Source of the DNA: Bacteroidales bacterium UBA1216
Lineage (GTDB): Bacteria; Bacteroidota; Bacteroidia; Bacteroidales; Paludibacteraceae
Direction of reading: 5' to 3'
Length of the DNA stretch: 27,949 nucleotides
Assembly: GCA_002309255.1 (NCBI GenBank)
Contig: DBXI01000027.1
Location: forward strand, 21,764 to 49,712
The notes below the pieces were generated by a model that saw only the letters and a program-made list of their open reading frames with translations, had not been told where the DNA came from and did no database searches. Position numbers and translations under genes: made by a program. Of this stretch, positions 1-7,806 are shown one piece after another. Within the stretch, counting starts at the first letter, position 1, and each line of letters opens with the position of its first letter.

Positions 1-5
1 TCTGA

Positions 6-734
6 TTATCTTCTGAACTCGGCGAGGATGATGGCAGTGGCGATAGCTACGTTGAGGCTCTCGGATGTGGGGGCGTTGGGTGGATAGGAGGGGATACGCA
101 GGCGGTGGGTTACAATGCGGCGGACGGCTTCGGAGAGGCCATTGCCCTCATTGCCCATGACGATGATGCCGCTGCGCTTGGTGGCTATGGCGTCGGGGGC
201 GTAGATGTTATTGCCATCGAGCAAGGTGCCATATATGGGAAGGCCTTGGGCGGCGGCTTTCTTGAGAACATCTATGAACGCAGGTTGCGGCAGATAGTGC
301 ACTTGTACACGCGCCAACGCGCCCATCGTTGCCTGCACGACCTTCGGCGCAAAACAGTCCGCCGTACCCGTGCTGCAGAGGATATGCTTGACGCCGAACC
401 AGTCGGCGGTGCGGATGATCGTACCCAGGTTGCCGGGATCCTGCACCTCATCGAGTGCAAGGTACAAGGTGTTGCTGCGGAGCTCGGCTGCGCTCCACCG
501 GTCAGCATAAGCCGGTTTGCGGAACACGGCAATGCTGCCTTGAGGCGTCTGCAGCGATGACAGGCGCTCGATCTCCTTGAGCGGTGTGTTGGCAGGTGTC
601 AAGTGGTGAACAAGTTCGAAAGACTTGCTCAGTTCCCCGATACACTTATCGCCTTCGGCTACGAACAAGCCGTACTCGTCGCGGTACTTCTTCTGGCGCA
701 ATGAACGCAGTTGCTTGATCTCGTTTTGGGTCAT
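6..734 (-). CDS. SpoU/TrmH-family RNA 2'-O-methyltransferase
   Basis: A 242-residue enzyme expected to transfer a methyl group from S-adenosylmethionine to a ribose 2'-OH in rRNA or tRNA. Seen in the sequence: an N-terminal substrate-binding part (KQLRSLRQKKYRDEYGLFVAEG, about residues 7-28, here given only as landmarks KKYRDE and FVAEG), then the three SPOUT motifs. Motif 1 is DPGNLGTIIRTADWFG (N102, R108), motif 2 is MGNEGNGLSEAV (about 193-204), and motif 3 is SESLNVAIATAIILAEF near the C-terminus. These motifs form the trefoil-knot cofactor site in the family. The length is normal and the protein ends four residues after motif 3. It is divergent from the TamL-like gene, and its 5' leader holds an octamer array. 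The exact target nucleotide cannot be told from sequence. Confidence 0.93.
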   Translation of the reverse strand: MTQNEIKQLRSLRQKKYRDEYGLFVAEGDKCIGELSKSFELVHHLTPANTPLKEIERLSSLQTPQGSIAVFRKPAYADRWSAAELRSNTLYLALDEVQDPGNLGTIIRTADWFGVKHILCSTGTADCFAPKVVQATMGALARVQVHYLPQPAFIDVLKKAAAQGLPIYGTLLDGNNIYAPDAIATKRSGIIVMGNEGNGLSEAVRRIVTHRLRIPSYPPNAPTSESLNVAIATAIILAEFRR

Positions 735-742
735 TGATCTTT

Positions 743-790
743 GTTAAATTGCTAAGCCGTTAAGCTGTTAAATTGTTAAATTGTTAAATT
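743..790 (-). repeat. Six tandem 8-bp units in the methyltransferase 5' leader
   Basis: On the plus strand the units read GTTAAATT (743-750), GCTAAGCC (751-758), GTTAAGCT (759-766), then GTTAAATT three times (767-790). The array fills most of the leader between the predicted transcription start near 801 and the start codon at 734. As RNA it would be an unstructured AAUUUAAC repeat. It is one of several 7-8 bp word arrays in this window. Confidence 0.85.
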
Positions 791-807
791 GTTGCAGATT
801 TTTGATG

Positions 808-839
808 CAAAGGTACGTAAAAATTTGCATATATGCAAA
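808..839 (-). promoter_or_regulatory. Promoter of the SpoU methyltransferase gene
   Basis: Minus-strand -7 box TACCTTTG (plus CAAAGGTA, 808-815) and -33 box TTTG (plus CAAA, 836-839), separated by exactly 20 bp. This is the Bacteroidetes consensus. Transcription should start near 801. Confidence 0.75.
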
Positions 840-840
840 T
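823..840. promoter_or_regulatory. 18-bp perfect palindrome shared by two divergent promoters
   Basis: ATTTGCATATATGCAAAT is its own reverse complement. Its left arm contains the -33 TTTG of the plus promoter (824-827). Its right arm contains the -33 element of the minus promoter (CAAA, 836-839). The symmetry could be a by-product of two -33 boxes facing each other, or an operator for a dimeric regulator controlling both genes. Confidence 0.6.
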
Positions 841-855
841 ATTTTTGTATCTTTG
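824..855 (+). promoter_or_regulatory. Promoter of the TamL-like gene
   Basis: -33 box TTTG (824-827) and -7 box TATCTTTG (848-855), separated by 20 bp. A start site near 862 would place the initiator ATG at 876 only a short distance downstream. This argues against the longer reading frame that opens at 789, upstream of the promoter. Confidence 0.78.
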
Positions 856-875
856 TATGCCGAAATGTGCGAATT

Positions 876-3143
876 ATGACTTTGTGCGCATCAAAACATA
901 GCATCTATACCGCTATAGTGCTCCTGATAGGGGTGCTGCTGAGTGCGTGCAATGTCACCAAGTTCGTGCCGGAGGATCAGCAGTTACTCTACAAGACGAA
1001 CATCAATGTGGACGGCACCAAGGAGGTCACTGCGGCTAACCTGCGTCCATACTTGCGCCAAACTCAGAACACGGAGGTGCTGGGGTTCTGGAAATTGCAA
1101 CTGCACATCTACAACACCGCTCCTGCCGACACCATGACCAAGTCCCGTAAGCGCCTACGTAGCAATGCGTTCAAGCTTGGCGAAGCGCCGGTGATCTATG
1201 ATGAGCAGAAAACCGCCCAGAGCCTGGTGCAGATCAGCAAAGCGATGCGTAACGAGGGTTTCTTCCGCGCCACGGTGGATACCTCCATCACCACGAAGGA
1301 TCGCAAGGTGCGCCTGACCTACAATGTGCATTCGGGCCCCGAATATACGATTCGCAACTATGTAATCGATCTGGATCATCCTGTGTTGCACGATGTAGCC
1401 TACACCACTCGCCGGCACCTGATTCGCCCGGGCATGCGATACTCCGCACAGGCGCTGGACGACGAGCGCGACAGGATAACCAAGCGGATGCGTAATAGAG
1501 GATACTACTTCTTCGACAAGGAGTACCTGCACTACGAGGCGGACAGCACCTACAACCACGAGATAGATATCCGCCTGCACCTGCACGACTACATAGCTGA
1601 GCAACCGGACTCTGCGCGCGATGTGATCTTCCGCCAGTTCACCATTGCGCGCGTGTACTTCCACGGCGATATGTCACGCTTCGATGAGGCTACGGATACT
1701 GTATCGCACTCCTCGCAGAAGGGTGACTACTACTTCCATTGGCGCGGCAGGCGACTGCTGCGCGAGAATGTGCTGATCCGCCGCTGCGAGATCAAGCCCG
1801 GCGATCTGTACAGCGAGCGCCGCGTAACGAACACCTACGCCAATATCAACAGTTTAGGTCCTATCCGCTACTCGGATATACGGTTCGATGTGATCGCTGA
1901 GGATAGCCTGGAGTGTCATATCTACCTCTCACGAAACAAGATCAACAGCGTGAGTGCCGAGATCGAGGGCACCTACTCCACCGATGCATGGGGAATTAAT
2001 GGTCAATTGTCCTACACCAACCGCAACATCTTCCGCGGCGCTGAGCAGCTTCGCCTGAGCGCCGGCGTGCAGTACGAATGGCGTCACTTGGGCGGTAGGG
2101 CGCTGGAGGCACGCGGCGAGGCCGAACTGAGTTTCCCGTCGTATTGGCGTACGAACCTGATGTACTCCTACCAGAACAGGCCTGAGGAGTTCACGCGCAA
2201 CATCTTCAACGCCGGCTTGTACTACACCCTGCATAAGCCGCGTAGCCGCTGGACGCACAACTTCAACGTGCTGGACATCAGTTACATCTACCTGCCGTAT
2301 ATCTCCGACCGCTTCCAGACGGAGATACTTGCACGCTCGTCCATCCTCAAGTACAGTTACCAGGACCATCTCATCGTCGGCTGGGGCTACTCGGGCACCT
2401 ACTCCAACAAACGCGCGAACTCCAGCGAGCAGAGTTACGTCAACTTCGGCTACCGGCTGGAGACCGCAGGCAACGCCCTGTACGGCATATGCAAGGCCAT
2501 CGACCCTCAACCCAACGAAGACGGTACGTACGTCATCTTCAATGTGCCTTTCTCGCAATACGCCCGCGCGGATGTCAACTTCTCCTACAACCAGCTGCTT
2601 GCGCCCAAGCACCGACTGGTATTCCATGCAGGTGTCGGCGTTGCTGTACCGTTTCTCAACTCGCAGTCCGTACCGTTTGAGAAGCGGTTCTTCTCCGGCG
2701 GCGCCAACAGTGTGCGCGGCTGGCAGGCTCGTACACTGGGTCCGGGAGCGTTCCGCGGAAACGACAACCTGTCAAGCTATGACCTGCAGGTAGGCGACAT
2801 ACGCCTTGACCTGAACGTGGAGTACCGCTGGCGCGTATGGTCGATCATCGAACTGGCGGCGTTCGTCGATGCCGGCAACAACTGGACACTCAACGACTAC
2901 GAGGCACAACCGAACGGCAAGTTCTTCTGGAACAAATTCTACGAGCAGATAGCCCTCTCCTACGGCGTAGGCCTGCGCCTCGACCTGAGCATCCTGCTGC
3001 TGCGCGTGGACTTCGGCGTCAAGCTGTACGACCCGAGCCGTCTGTATGGTACTCTGGACGGCACGCAATGGCGTACTGCCGCCAACGGGCTGGGCTGGAA
3101 AGATGACATGACTTTCCACTTCGCTATCGGATATCCGTTCTAA
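876..3143 (+). CDS. TamL-like outer-membrane lipoprotein (BamA/TamA superfamily)
   Basis: A 755-residue protein. The start at 876 gives a lipoprotein signal with lipobox LLSAC (Cys25), and the promoter lies just upstream. The N-terminal third looks like POTRA-type modules (for example the stretch beginning VRLTYNVHSGPEYTIRNY and a later KPGDLYSERRVTNTYANI). The C-terminal part is a 16-strand-type bacterial surface antigen barrel, with the family signature FFSGGANSVRGWQARTLGPG and a final aromatic residue (GYPF). Lipid-modified TamA-like proteins (TamL) are a Bacteroidota feature and are thought to help insert proteins into, or maintain, the outer membrane. No tamB follows here; the next gene is convergent, so the gene is monocistronic. 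BamA itself is less likely because of the lipobox and small POTRA region. Confidence 0.87.
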   Translation: MTLCASKHSIYTAIVLLIGVLLSACNVTKFVPEDQQLLYKTNINVDGTKEVTAANLRPYLRQTQNTEVLGFWKLQLHIYNTAPADTMTKSRKRLRSNAFKLGEAPVIYDEQKTAQSLVQISKAMRNEGFFRATVDTSITTKDRKVRLTYNVHSGPEYTIRNYVIDLDHPVLHDVAYTTRRHLIRPGMRYSAQALDDERDRITKRMRNRGYYFFDKEYLHYEADSTYNHEIDIRLHLHDYIAEQPDSARDVIFRQFTIARVYFHGDMSRFDEATDTVSHSSQKGDYYFHWRGRRLLRENVLIRRCEIKPGDLYSERRVTNTYANINSLGPIRYSDIRFDVIAEDSLECHIYLSRNKINSVSAEIEGTYSTDAWGINGQLSYTNRNIFRGAEQLRLSAGVQYEWRHLGGRALEARGEAELSFPSYWRTNLMYSYQNRPEEFTRNIFNAGLYYTLHKPRSRWTHNFNVLDISYIYLPYISDRFQTEILARSSILKYSYQDHLIVGWGYSGTYSNKRANSSEQSYVNFGYRLETAGNALYGICKAIDPQPNEDGTYVIFNVPFSQYARADVNFSYNQLLAPKHRLVFHAGVGVAVPFLNSQSVPFEKRFFSGGANSVRGWQARTLGPGAFRGNDNLSSYDLQVGDIRLDLNVEYRWRVWSIIELAAFVDAGNNWTLNDYEAQPNGKFFWNKFYEQIALSYGVGLRLDLSILLLRVDFGVKLYDPSRLYGTLDGTQWRTAANGLGWKDDMTFHFAIGYPF

Positions 3144-3183
3144 AGGTATTCGAATTTGCAAATTTAGCGTATAAGTGACAAAA

Positions 3184-3214
3184 AGTATATATATACTATG
3201 TATATATATAGTAT
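3184..3214. repeat. AT-rich overlapping palindromes after the TamL-like gene
   Basis: AGTATATATATACT (3184-3197) is a perfect palindrome. It overlaps a larger dyad, ATACTAT (3193-3199) with ATAGTAT (3208-3214). It could extrude as a cruciform or fold in the 3' UTR; no function is evident. Confidence 0.6.
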
Positions 3215-3241
3215 AAGGTTAAAATTGCTGTTTTGGCTGTT

Positions 3242-3316
3242 TTATCCTATGGTTATCCTATAGTTATGTTATGGTTATCCTATGGTAACGGCAGGTAAAC
3301 GGCAGGTAAACGGTGG
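3242..3316. repeat. Degenerate 11-bp tandem repeat in the 3' intergenic region
   Basis: Seven consecutive units end in GG or AG: TTATCCTATGG (3242-3252), TTATCCTATAG (3253-3263), TTATGTTATGG (3264-3274), TTATCCTATGG (3275-3285), TAACGGCAGG (3286-3295), TAAACGGCAGG (3296-3306) and TAAACGGTGG (3307-3316). The 10-11 bp period is about one helical turn. It separates two convergent genes. Confidence 0.75.
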
Positions 3317-3318
3317 TG

Positions 3319-3349
3319 AAAAAGAGGTGCGTCAGTTTTGACACACCTC
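3319..3349 (-). terminator. Intrinsic terminator of the lipoprotein gene
   Basis: The arms GAGGTGCGTCA (3324-3334) and TGACACACCTC (3339-3349) pair over 11 positions with one mismatch and a four-base loop. On the minus strand the stem is followed by five U (plus A5, 3319-3323). The position 26 bases past the stop at 3376 fits. The plus strand has a weaker T-rich flank, so it may also serve the TamL-like gene. Confidence 0.72.
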
Positions 3350-3375
3350 CTTTACTTAATTAAGCAACTCAATAA

Positions 3376-4362
3376 TTACTTAAGTTTCTTAAGGGTTTTA
3401 GTTGCGCGCTTTTGATTCTTGATAGCGTTTTTCTTCTTGGGAGAGTACCACATATCGTCATCCTCAACATACTCAGTAGCCTGTACGTCAGCAAAGGTGT
3501 ACTTTACGCCATTTGTATTAACTGCGTATCCGCCGAAGGTGTAGATTGACTTGTCATCATTGAATGAACCAGTGATCTCCAGAACAGCGAAGGGTACCTG
3601 CTCTTCGGTATCAAGATCGGTAGTAGCGTTGAAATAATAGCCAAATGCTGCCCACGGATCATAAATATTGTCAGCTGTAAACGTTCCTTCCGGTTCTACA
3701 CTCAACAGGTAGAAACTGATCCCCAGGTTCTTTGCTTCATCAACCGCATCAAGATAGAGCGTTCCGTCACCATATTCATCATCAAACTCCCACGCAAATT
3801 GAGCATCAGTTAGATTAAGAGCCACTGTTTCGGAAACCTCAAGTGCTGCGGTTTTAAATTTCACGAAGTTCACTTCGCCGATGATCTCGAATTTCTCATT
3901 GAAATAGAACGCATATGCGTAGTACTCTGTTTCAGGCTTAAGTCCATCGAATTCGCCGGCAACAGTACCATAGGTAGCCAGCTCATCGAAAGTGTATCCG
4001 GCATTTGGAAAATAGTCCATATCATCCGCAGCGTACTCCTCAAGCGTCATTTCGTATTCCTCCAAACCGGGCTGACTTACGTAACTGCAGAAATATGCAG
4101 CAGTTGTATCAGATGGAGTAATGGTTACATAAGCAGTTGTTGCTGTGATGTCACTAACCTCAATCGCGAGTGCTAATGCACCCGGATTAACCTGCGTGGT
4201 GTCCTGAGCAGGAGTAGTGTCCTGAGCGGTGGTGTCAACAGGTACTTGAGTGGAATCCTGCTGTTGGGGGTTCTCCGGCTCGTTTTGGCCGTTCTTTTTG
4301 CAAGATGTGATGCTGAATGCAACTAATGCAGCTACCATCACAATCGAAAAGATTTTCTTCAT
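3376..4362 (-). CDS. Secreted lipoprotein of unknown function with Asp/Gln/Thr-rich linker
   Basis: A 328-residue protein I do not recognise by name. It starts with MKKIFSIVMVAALVAFSITSC, a clear lipoprotein signal (Cys21). Next comes a low-complexity linker of about 45 residues rich in D, T, Q and P, with a duplicated AQDTT-P/Q unit. A region starting near residue 66 reads like a fibronectin-III fold (LAIEVSDITATTAYVTI, then GLKPETEYYAYAF), and a second beta-rich acidic domain follows. The body is strongly acidic, but the last 20 residues are very basic (PKKKNAIKNQKRATKTLKKL). The gene has its own promoter and terminator, so it is monocistronic, and it is probably anchored to the outer membrane. 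The function is unknown. Confidence 0.85.
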   Translation of the reverse strand: MKKIFSIVMVAALVAFSITSCKKNGQNEPENPQQQDSTQVPVDTTAQDTTPAQDTTQVNPGALALAIEVSDITATTAYVTITPSDTTAAYFCSYVSQPGLEEYEMTLEEYAADDMDYFPNAGYTFDELATYGTVAGEFDGLKPETEYYAYAFYFNEKFEIIGEVNFVKFKTAALEVSETVALNLTDAQFAWEFDDEYGDGTLYLDAVDEAKNLGISFYLLSVEPEGTFTADNIYDPWAAFGYYFNATTDLDTEEQVPFAVLEITGSFNDDKSIYTFGGYAVNTNGVKYTFADVQATEYVEDDDMWYSPKKKNAIKNQKRATKTLKKLK

Positions 4363-4430
4363 ACTAAGTTATTTTAATTAAATAGTTAATATAATAAGTT
4401 GTTTTGCTTACACGATGCGCAAAAGCCGAG

Positions 4431-4462
4431 CAAAGGTACGACAAATTTATCGAATTCACAAA
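4431..4462 (-). promoter_or_regulatory. Promoter of the lipoprotein gene
   Basis: Minus-strand -7 box TACCTTTG (plus CAAAGGTA, 4431-4438) and -33 TTTG (plus CAAA, 4459-4462), separated by 20 bp. It sits just after the ybeY stop (4495). The leader is about 60 bases and A/T-rich. Confidence 0.75.
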
Positions 4463-4494
4463 CTTTTGGCTACAGAAAGCACAAAAATAATCAC

Positions 4495-4950
4495 TTATAC
4501 TCCGTTTTCACCAAGTAAGGTTGGCAAAATGCTGAGTGCCAGCTCCTCCTTACGTGTCATCTCAGCTTTGGTCTCGGGTGTTTTGTCGGCTTGTCCGGTG
4601 AGATGTATTAGTCCGTGTGCGAGTATGCGCAGCAGTTCGCGTTCGGCGGTTACTCCGACCTCCGCAGCGTTGCTCTGTATCATCGGCCATGAGATAAACA
4701 CATCGCCGTTGATGCAATGGGGGGTGGTGTAGTCGAAGGTGATGACGTCGGTGTAGTAGTCATGACCGAGGAACTCTCGGTTGACAGAGAGCTCCTTGTC
4801 GTCGGAGCAGAGGATATATGTCAGTTCGCCTATGGCAAAGCCGTATCCGGCAGCGACCTGCCTGAGCCAGCGGTGCAGTTGCAGCTGTTGGCGATCAATG
4901 AGCGAGATGCGCTCATCGCCGAGAGAGCTATCGTAGATGAAGTGGATCAT
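4495..4950 (-). CDS. ybeY: YbeY endoribonuclease / rRNA maturation factor
   Basis: A 151-residue metallo-endoribonuclease of the UPF0054 family, needed for 16S rRNA 3'-end maturation and ribosome quality control. Visible landmarks are TYILCSDDKELSVNREFLGHDYYTDVITF and the metal site HGLIHLTGQADKTPE (H112, H116). In the E. coli type the third ligand is His in GYDH. Here the equivalent position is Asp122, and I recall the same change in Bacteroides YbeY proteins. The frame is open upstream to 5019, but MIHFIYD at 4950 is the family-like N-terminus. It also gives a one-base TAATG overlap with the preceding gene, implying translational coupling. It is the last gene of the seven-gene operon. Confidence 0.93.
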   Translation of the reverse strand: MIHFIYDSSLGDERISLIDRQQLQLHRWLRQVAAGYGFAIGELTYILCSDDKELSVNREFLGHDYYTDVITFDYTTPHCINGDVFISWPMIQSNAAEVGVTAERELLRILAHGLIHLTGQADKTPETKAEMTRKEELALSILPTLLGENGV

Positions 4951-6182
4951 TAATGAAAGAACAGATAAGCGAGGAGTATAGCAGCGACGATGCCGGCGAA
5001 GTCGGCTAATAACCCGCACGCGAGCGCGTAGCGCGTATCCTTAATATTCACGCTGCCGAAATAGACGGCAAGGATATAGAACGTTGTGTCCGTTGATCCT
5101 TGCAGGATGCTCACCAGACGTCCTACGAACGAGTCGGCACCATACTGCACCATGGCATCGACCATCAGTCCGCGTGCGCCGGAGCCTGACAGCGGGCGCA
5201 TGAGCGCTGTAGGCAGCGCCGGCACAAAATCCGTGTTCAGACCAACTGCTGCAAAGCACCACGCCAAGCCGCTGACCAGCCAATCCATCGCTCCGCTGGC
5301 GCGGAACATTCCTATAGCCACGAGCATGGCAATCAGGTAGGGGACGATGCCTATCGCAGTGCTGAAGCCGCCTTTGGCTCCCTCGATGAATGCATCATAG
5401 ACGTTCACCTTCTTCACCAAACCGGCAATGATGAACCAGCAAATGACGCCTAACAGCAGCACGGCAGCCAGTACGGCTGACCAGCGGCTCACAGCCTCTT
5501 GGGGGAAGTACATAGCCGCAGCTATCACTCCTGCGACGAACAGTGTCAGTCCGCCAAGTGTGCCTAATATGACCTTGTCGAACAGGTTGATGCGCTGGAT
5601 GAGAGCCACCGCCACCACGCCTGTGATGGCTGCGAAGTACGTAGCCAGCAATATAGGCAGGAAGACGTCAGCGGGGTTGGCAGCGCCGAGCTGAGCGCGG
5701 TAGGTCATGATGCTGACAGGGACGAGCGTCAGTCCGCTGGTTACCAGGACGAGGAACATGATCATCGGATTGGATGCACGCGACTTGTCGGAGTTCGTCT
5801 CCTGCATCTCGCGCATGGCTTGCAGGCCGAGCGGCGTTGCAGCGTTGTCGATACCGAGCATCGTGGCGCTGATATTCATGAGCATGGAGCCAAAGGCCGG
5901 ATGCCCCTTAGGCAGGTCGGGGAAGATGCGCGTGAAGAACGGGCTGACGCCGCGCGAGAGTTGATTAACCACGCCTGCGTGCTCGCCGATCTTCATGATC
6001 CCCATCCAGAGCGAGAGCACTCCGGTAAGACCTATACTGATCTCAAAGCCGGTCTTGGCACTTGCGAAGGTTGAATCCAGGATAGCAGACATCACGGCCG
6101 CATCGCCCAACACGAGCCACTGTATGCAGCCGACAAGAACGGCGAGCAGGATAAGTGCAACCCAAATATAATTTAGAACCAT
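4950..6182 (-). CDS. SpmA-SpmB fusion-type membrane protein (nucleoside recognition / Gate domains)
   Basis: A 410-residue polytopic membrane protein. The N-terminal half resembles spore maturation protein A: it has MGIMKIGEHAGVVNQLSRGV, then GSMLMNISATMLGIDNAATPLGL. The C-terminal half resembles SpmB: it has KVNVYDAFIEGAKGGF and ALPTALMRPLSGSGARGLM, then GSTDTTFYILAVYFGSV. In Bacillus the two halves are separate proteins encoded side by side; one fused chain is usual in Bacteroidetes. The name is historical, because no sporulation is expected here. The Gate domains suggest a transport or channel role with unknown substrate. It lies between the SDR gene (40-base gap holding a hairpin) and ybeY (one-base overlap). 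Confidence 0.88.
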   Translation of the reverse strand: MVLNYIWVALILLAVLVGCIQWLVLGDAAVMSAILDSTFASAKTGFEISIGLTGVLSLWMGIMKIGEHAGVVNQLSRGVSPFFTRIFPDLPKGHPAFGSMLMNISATMLGIDNAATPLGLQAMREMQETNSDKSRASNPMIMFLVLVTSGLTLVPVSIMTYRAQLGAANPADVFLPILLATYFAAITGVVAVALIQRINLFDKVILGTLGGLTLFVAGVIAAAMYFPQEAVSRWSAVLAAVLLLGVICWFIIAGLVKKVNVYDAFIEGAKGGFSTAIGIVPYLIAMLVAIGMFRASGAMDWLVSGLAWCFAAVGLNTDFVPALPTALMRPLSGSGARGLMVDAMVQYGADSFVGRLVSILQGSTDTTFYILAVYFGSVNIKDTRYALACGLLADFAGIVAAILLAYLFFH

Positions 6183-6196
6183 AAGTAGTGTTGTTT

Positions 6197-6216
6197 ATCG
6201 ACCAAGCATGGTCGAT
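6197..6216 (-). repeat. Intercistronic hairpin with ATGCTT loop
   Basis: The arms ATCGACC (6197-6203) and GGTCGAT (6210-6216) enclose a six-base loop (AAGCAT on plus, ATGCTT in the mRNA). It lies between the SDR stop and the SpmAB start and has no U-tract, so it is more likely an mRNA processing or stability element, or a dispersed repeat, than a terminator. The stretch AAGCATGGTCGATTCATG (6204-6221) is nearly repeated at 22493-22509. Confidence 0.65.
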
Positions 6217-6222
6217 TCATGT

Positions 6223-7806
6223 TTATTTCTCCCATCCGTCGAAGATCTCGGTGCCATATACGTTGTTCTCGTCGGGCTCGTGCAGCGGTGTCCAGATCTG
6301 CGCGAAGAAGGGGTTCTGCTTGGCTACCTCGTCCCAGTGCCAGGGTCGCTCACCTTCCTTTCCACGGTAGGGGAAGGGCATCTCACCCGGTGCCCAGTGT
6401 CCGCCGAGGAGGATGAGTCGAGGTGTAGCCTCAAAGACCTCTCCGGTAGCCGATTGCCACTTGAGCGGCGCATCCCAGAGCGCGAGACCACTGAGTTGTT
6501 TGCCCGCTTCGCTGTTTGAGCGCTTCGCTGTTAGATCGGCTTCGCCTGTTAGAAGTTTGCCCCCGCGGAAGGCCGCAGCTTTCTGCAGATCGGCCATGGT
6601 CAGCTTGTCCATCGGTTTGGACTCATCGTAGCCATGATCTAGCACGATAGCCTCACGGCTGTTATGACTCAGATCCATGTCTTTCCATTTGGGGATGCGT
6701 TTGTATGCCTCCAGGCTACCGTAGTAGGCATGGATGCGCGGCTGGATGTTGTTCTTGATCCACCACTGTGTGCCGTGCTCCTTGCAATACGCCATCTTGC
6801 GCATCGCGAGTTTAACGATATGCGGCACGAGCTTAGCAGCCTTGGTGATGCGGGCGATACGGATACCTTTGGGCACACTCGGCGACTTGGCCATCTGCGC
6901 GAAGTACTCCTTGACGGGTACGTTCGCGCGGAAAGGAATGAGTTCGTTCAGTTTGTCGCTATCCAGATACCACATACCGTGGAAGTTTCGTGTCGTGAAC
7001 CACTTGGCCTCGAAGATCTGCTCGGGTTTGGGGCAGCCAATGGCATCCAGCAGCAGGCACTCGAACTCGTAGTTCGAGAGTCGATACTCCTCTCCCGAAC
7101 CGATGTTGTAGTATTTCTTCCAGAATTGTTCAGGCACCTCGTCGCGGCACACGCCCTCCAGCAGTCGTCCGCTGTCCTCCACCGTTGCCCATTCGAGCAC
7201 GCCGCGTATAGGTACGTGGAACATAATCGGGTCGTAGTTCTTGAGTATAGCCGGATAGAGGATGCCGGACTGGCGCAGACTCACCCATTGCTTGATGGGC
7301 GAGTTGGTGATGATGCGCTCCGCCAATGCTTTGGTGATGCCGTAGTGGTCGTAAGCTGACACGCATATTGGGTCACCCGCCCTGCCCCAGTGCAGGGGTT
7401 CACGGCGGTCGCCCATCTGTGCCACACTGCCTATGTACACCACCTTCGGTTGCTTGTCCTGCGGCTGCGCGAGCACAGCGTCGCGCACATTCATTGCAGC
7501 GGAGATATTGGTGCGATAGGTGGCTTTGGGTTGATAATCCGCCGCCGGCGAAACCATGCCGCCTACATGCAGCACTATATCGGCGCCTGTCACACCTTTG
7601 AGCACATCCTCATAGCGCGTGAGGTCTCCCCAGATGATGGTGAGCGTCGGGTGTTGAGCGGTGAGCGGCTCAAGTAGCGATTTGTTCTTGGCGCTGGGAC
7701 GAGCCAGTACGCGTACATCGTAGCGCTCAGGGTAACGCAGCAGTTCGTTCATACCGGCTTGCCCCATCGTACCTGTGGCGCCGGTTAGGAATACAGTTCT
7801 TTTCAT
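6223..7806 (-). CDS. Extended SDR / NAD-dependent epimerase-dehydratase with C-terminal extension
   Basis: A 527-residue protein. Residues 1 to about 320 form an extended short-chain dehydrogenase/reductase. They show the nucleotide-binding GATGTMG (G9, G12, G15), WGDLTRYEDV with the usual acidic residue, catalytic-type S127 (YIGSVAQ), and Y155-x3-K159 (YGITK). About 200 further residues follow and are unusual for NAD(P)-sugar epimerases: a basic helical segment, then a Trp/Pro-rich end (WDAPLKWQ, GGHWAPGEMPFPYRGKEG, ERPWHWDE). The substrate is unknown; candidates are a nucleotide sugar, a steroid-like alcohol or an aldehyde. It overlaps the antiporter gene by four bases (ATGA), so the two are co-translated. 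Short tandem words are embedded in frame near residues 418-434. Confidence 0.82.
   Translation of the reverse strand: MKRTVFLTGATGTMGQAGMNELLRYPERYDVRVLARPSAKNKSLLEPLTAQHPTLTIIWGDLTRYEDVLKGVTGADIVLHVGGMVSPAADYQPKATYRTNISAAMNVRDAVLAQPQDKQPKVVYIGSVAQMGDRREPLHWGRAGDPICVSAYDHYGITKALAERIITNSPIKQWVSLRQSGILYPAILKNYDPIMFHVPIRGVLEWATVEDSGRLLEGVCRDEVPEQFWKKYYNIGSGEEYRLSNYEFECLLLDAIGCPKPEQIFEAKWFTTRNFHGMWYLDSDKLNELIPFRANVPVKEYFAQMAKSPSVPKGIRIARITKAAKLVPHIVKLAMRKMAYCKEHGTQWWIKNNIQPRIHAYYGSLEAYKRIPKWKDMDLSHNSREAIVLDHGYDESKPMDKLTMADLQKAAAFRGGKLLTGEADLTAKRSNSEAGKQLSGLALWDAPLKWQSATGEVFEATPRLILLGGHWAPGEMPFPYRGKEGERPWHWDEVAKQNPFFAQIWTPLHEPDENNVYGTEIFDGWEK
6505..6553. repeat. In-frame 16-17 bp tandem words inside the SDR gene
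   Basis: The plus strand carries CGCTTCGCTGTT at 6505-6516 and again at 6521-6532, and a near copy GGCTTCGCCTGTT at 6538-6550. In the coding sense these are paired octamers CNAACAGC-GAAGCGNN. They encode LTGEADLTAKRSNSEAG, probably a surface loop of the C-terminal extension. Confidence 0.65.

Noticed and set aside
789..875. Longer N-terminus for the TamL-like protein
   Set aside because: The extension would start upstream of the promoter -7 box and would bury the lipoprotein signal.
1929..2627. 232-residue minus-strand frame opposite the TamL-like barrel
   Set aside because: The plus-strand protein has clear family motifs; the antisense frame has none and no promoter.
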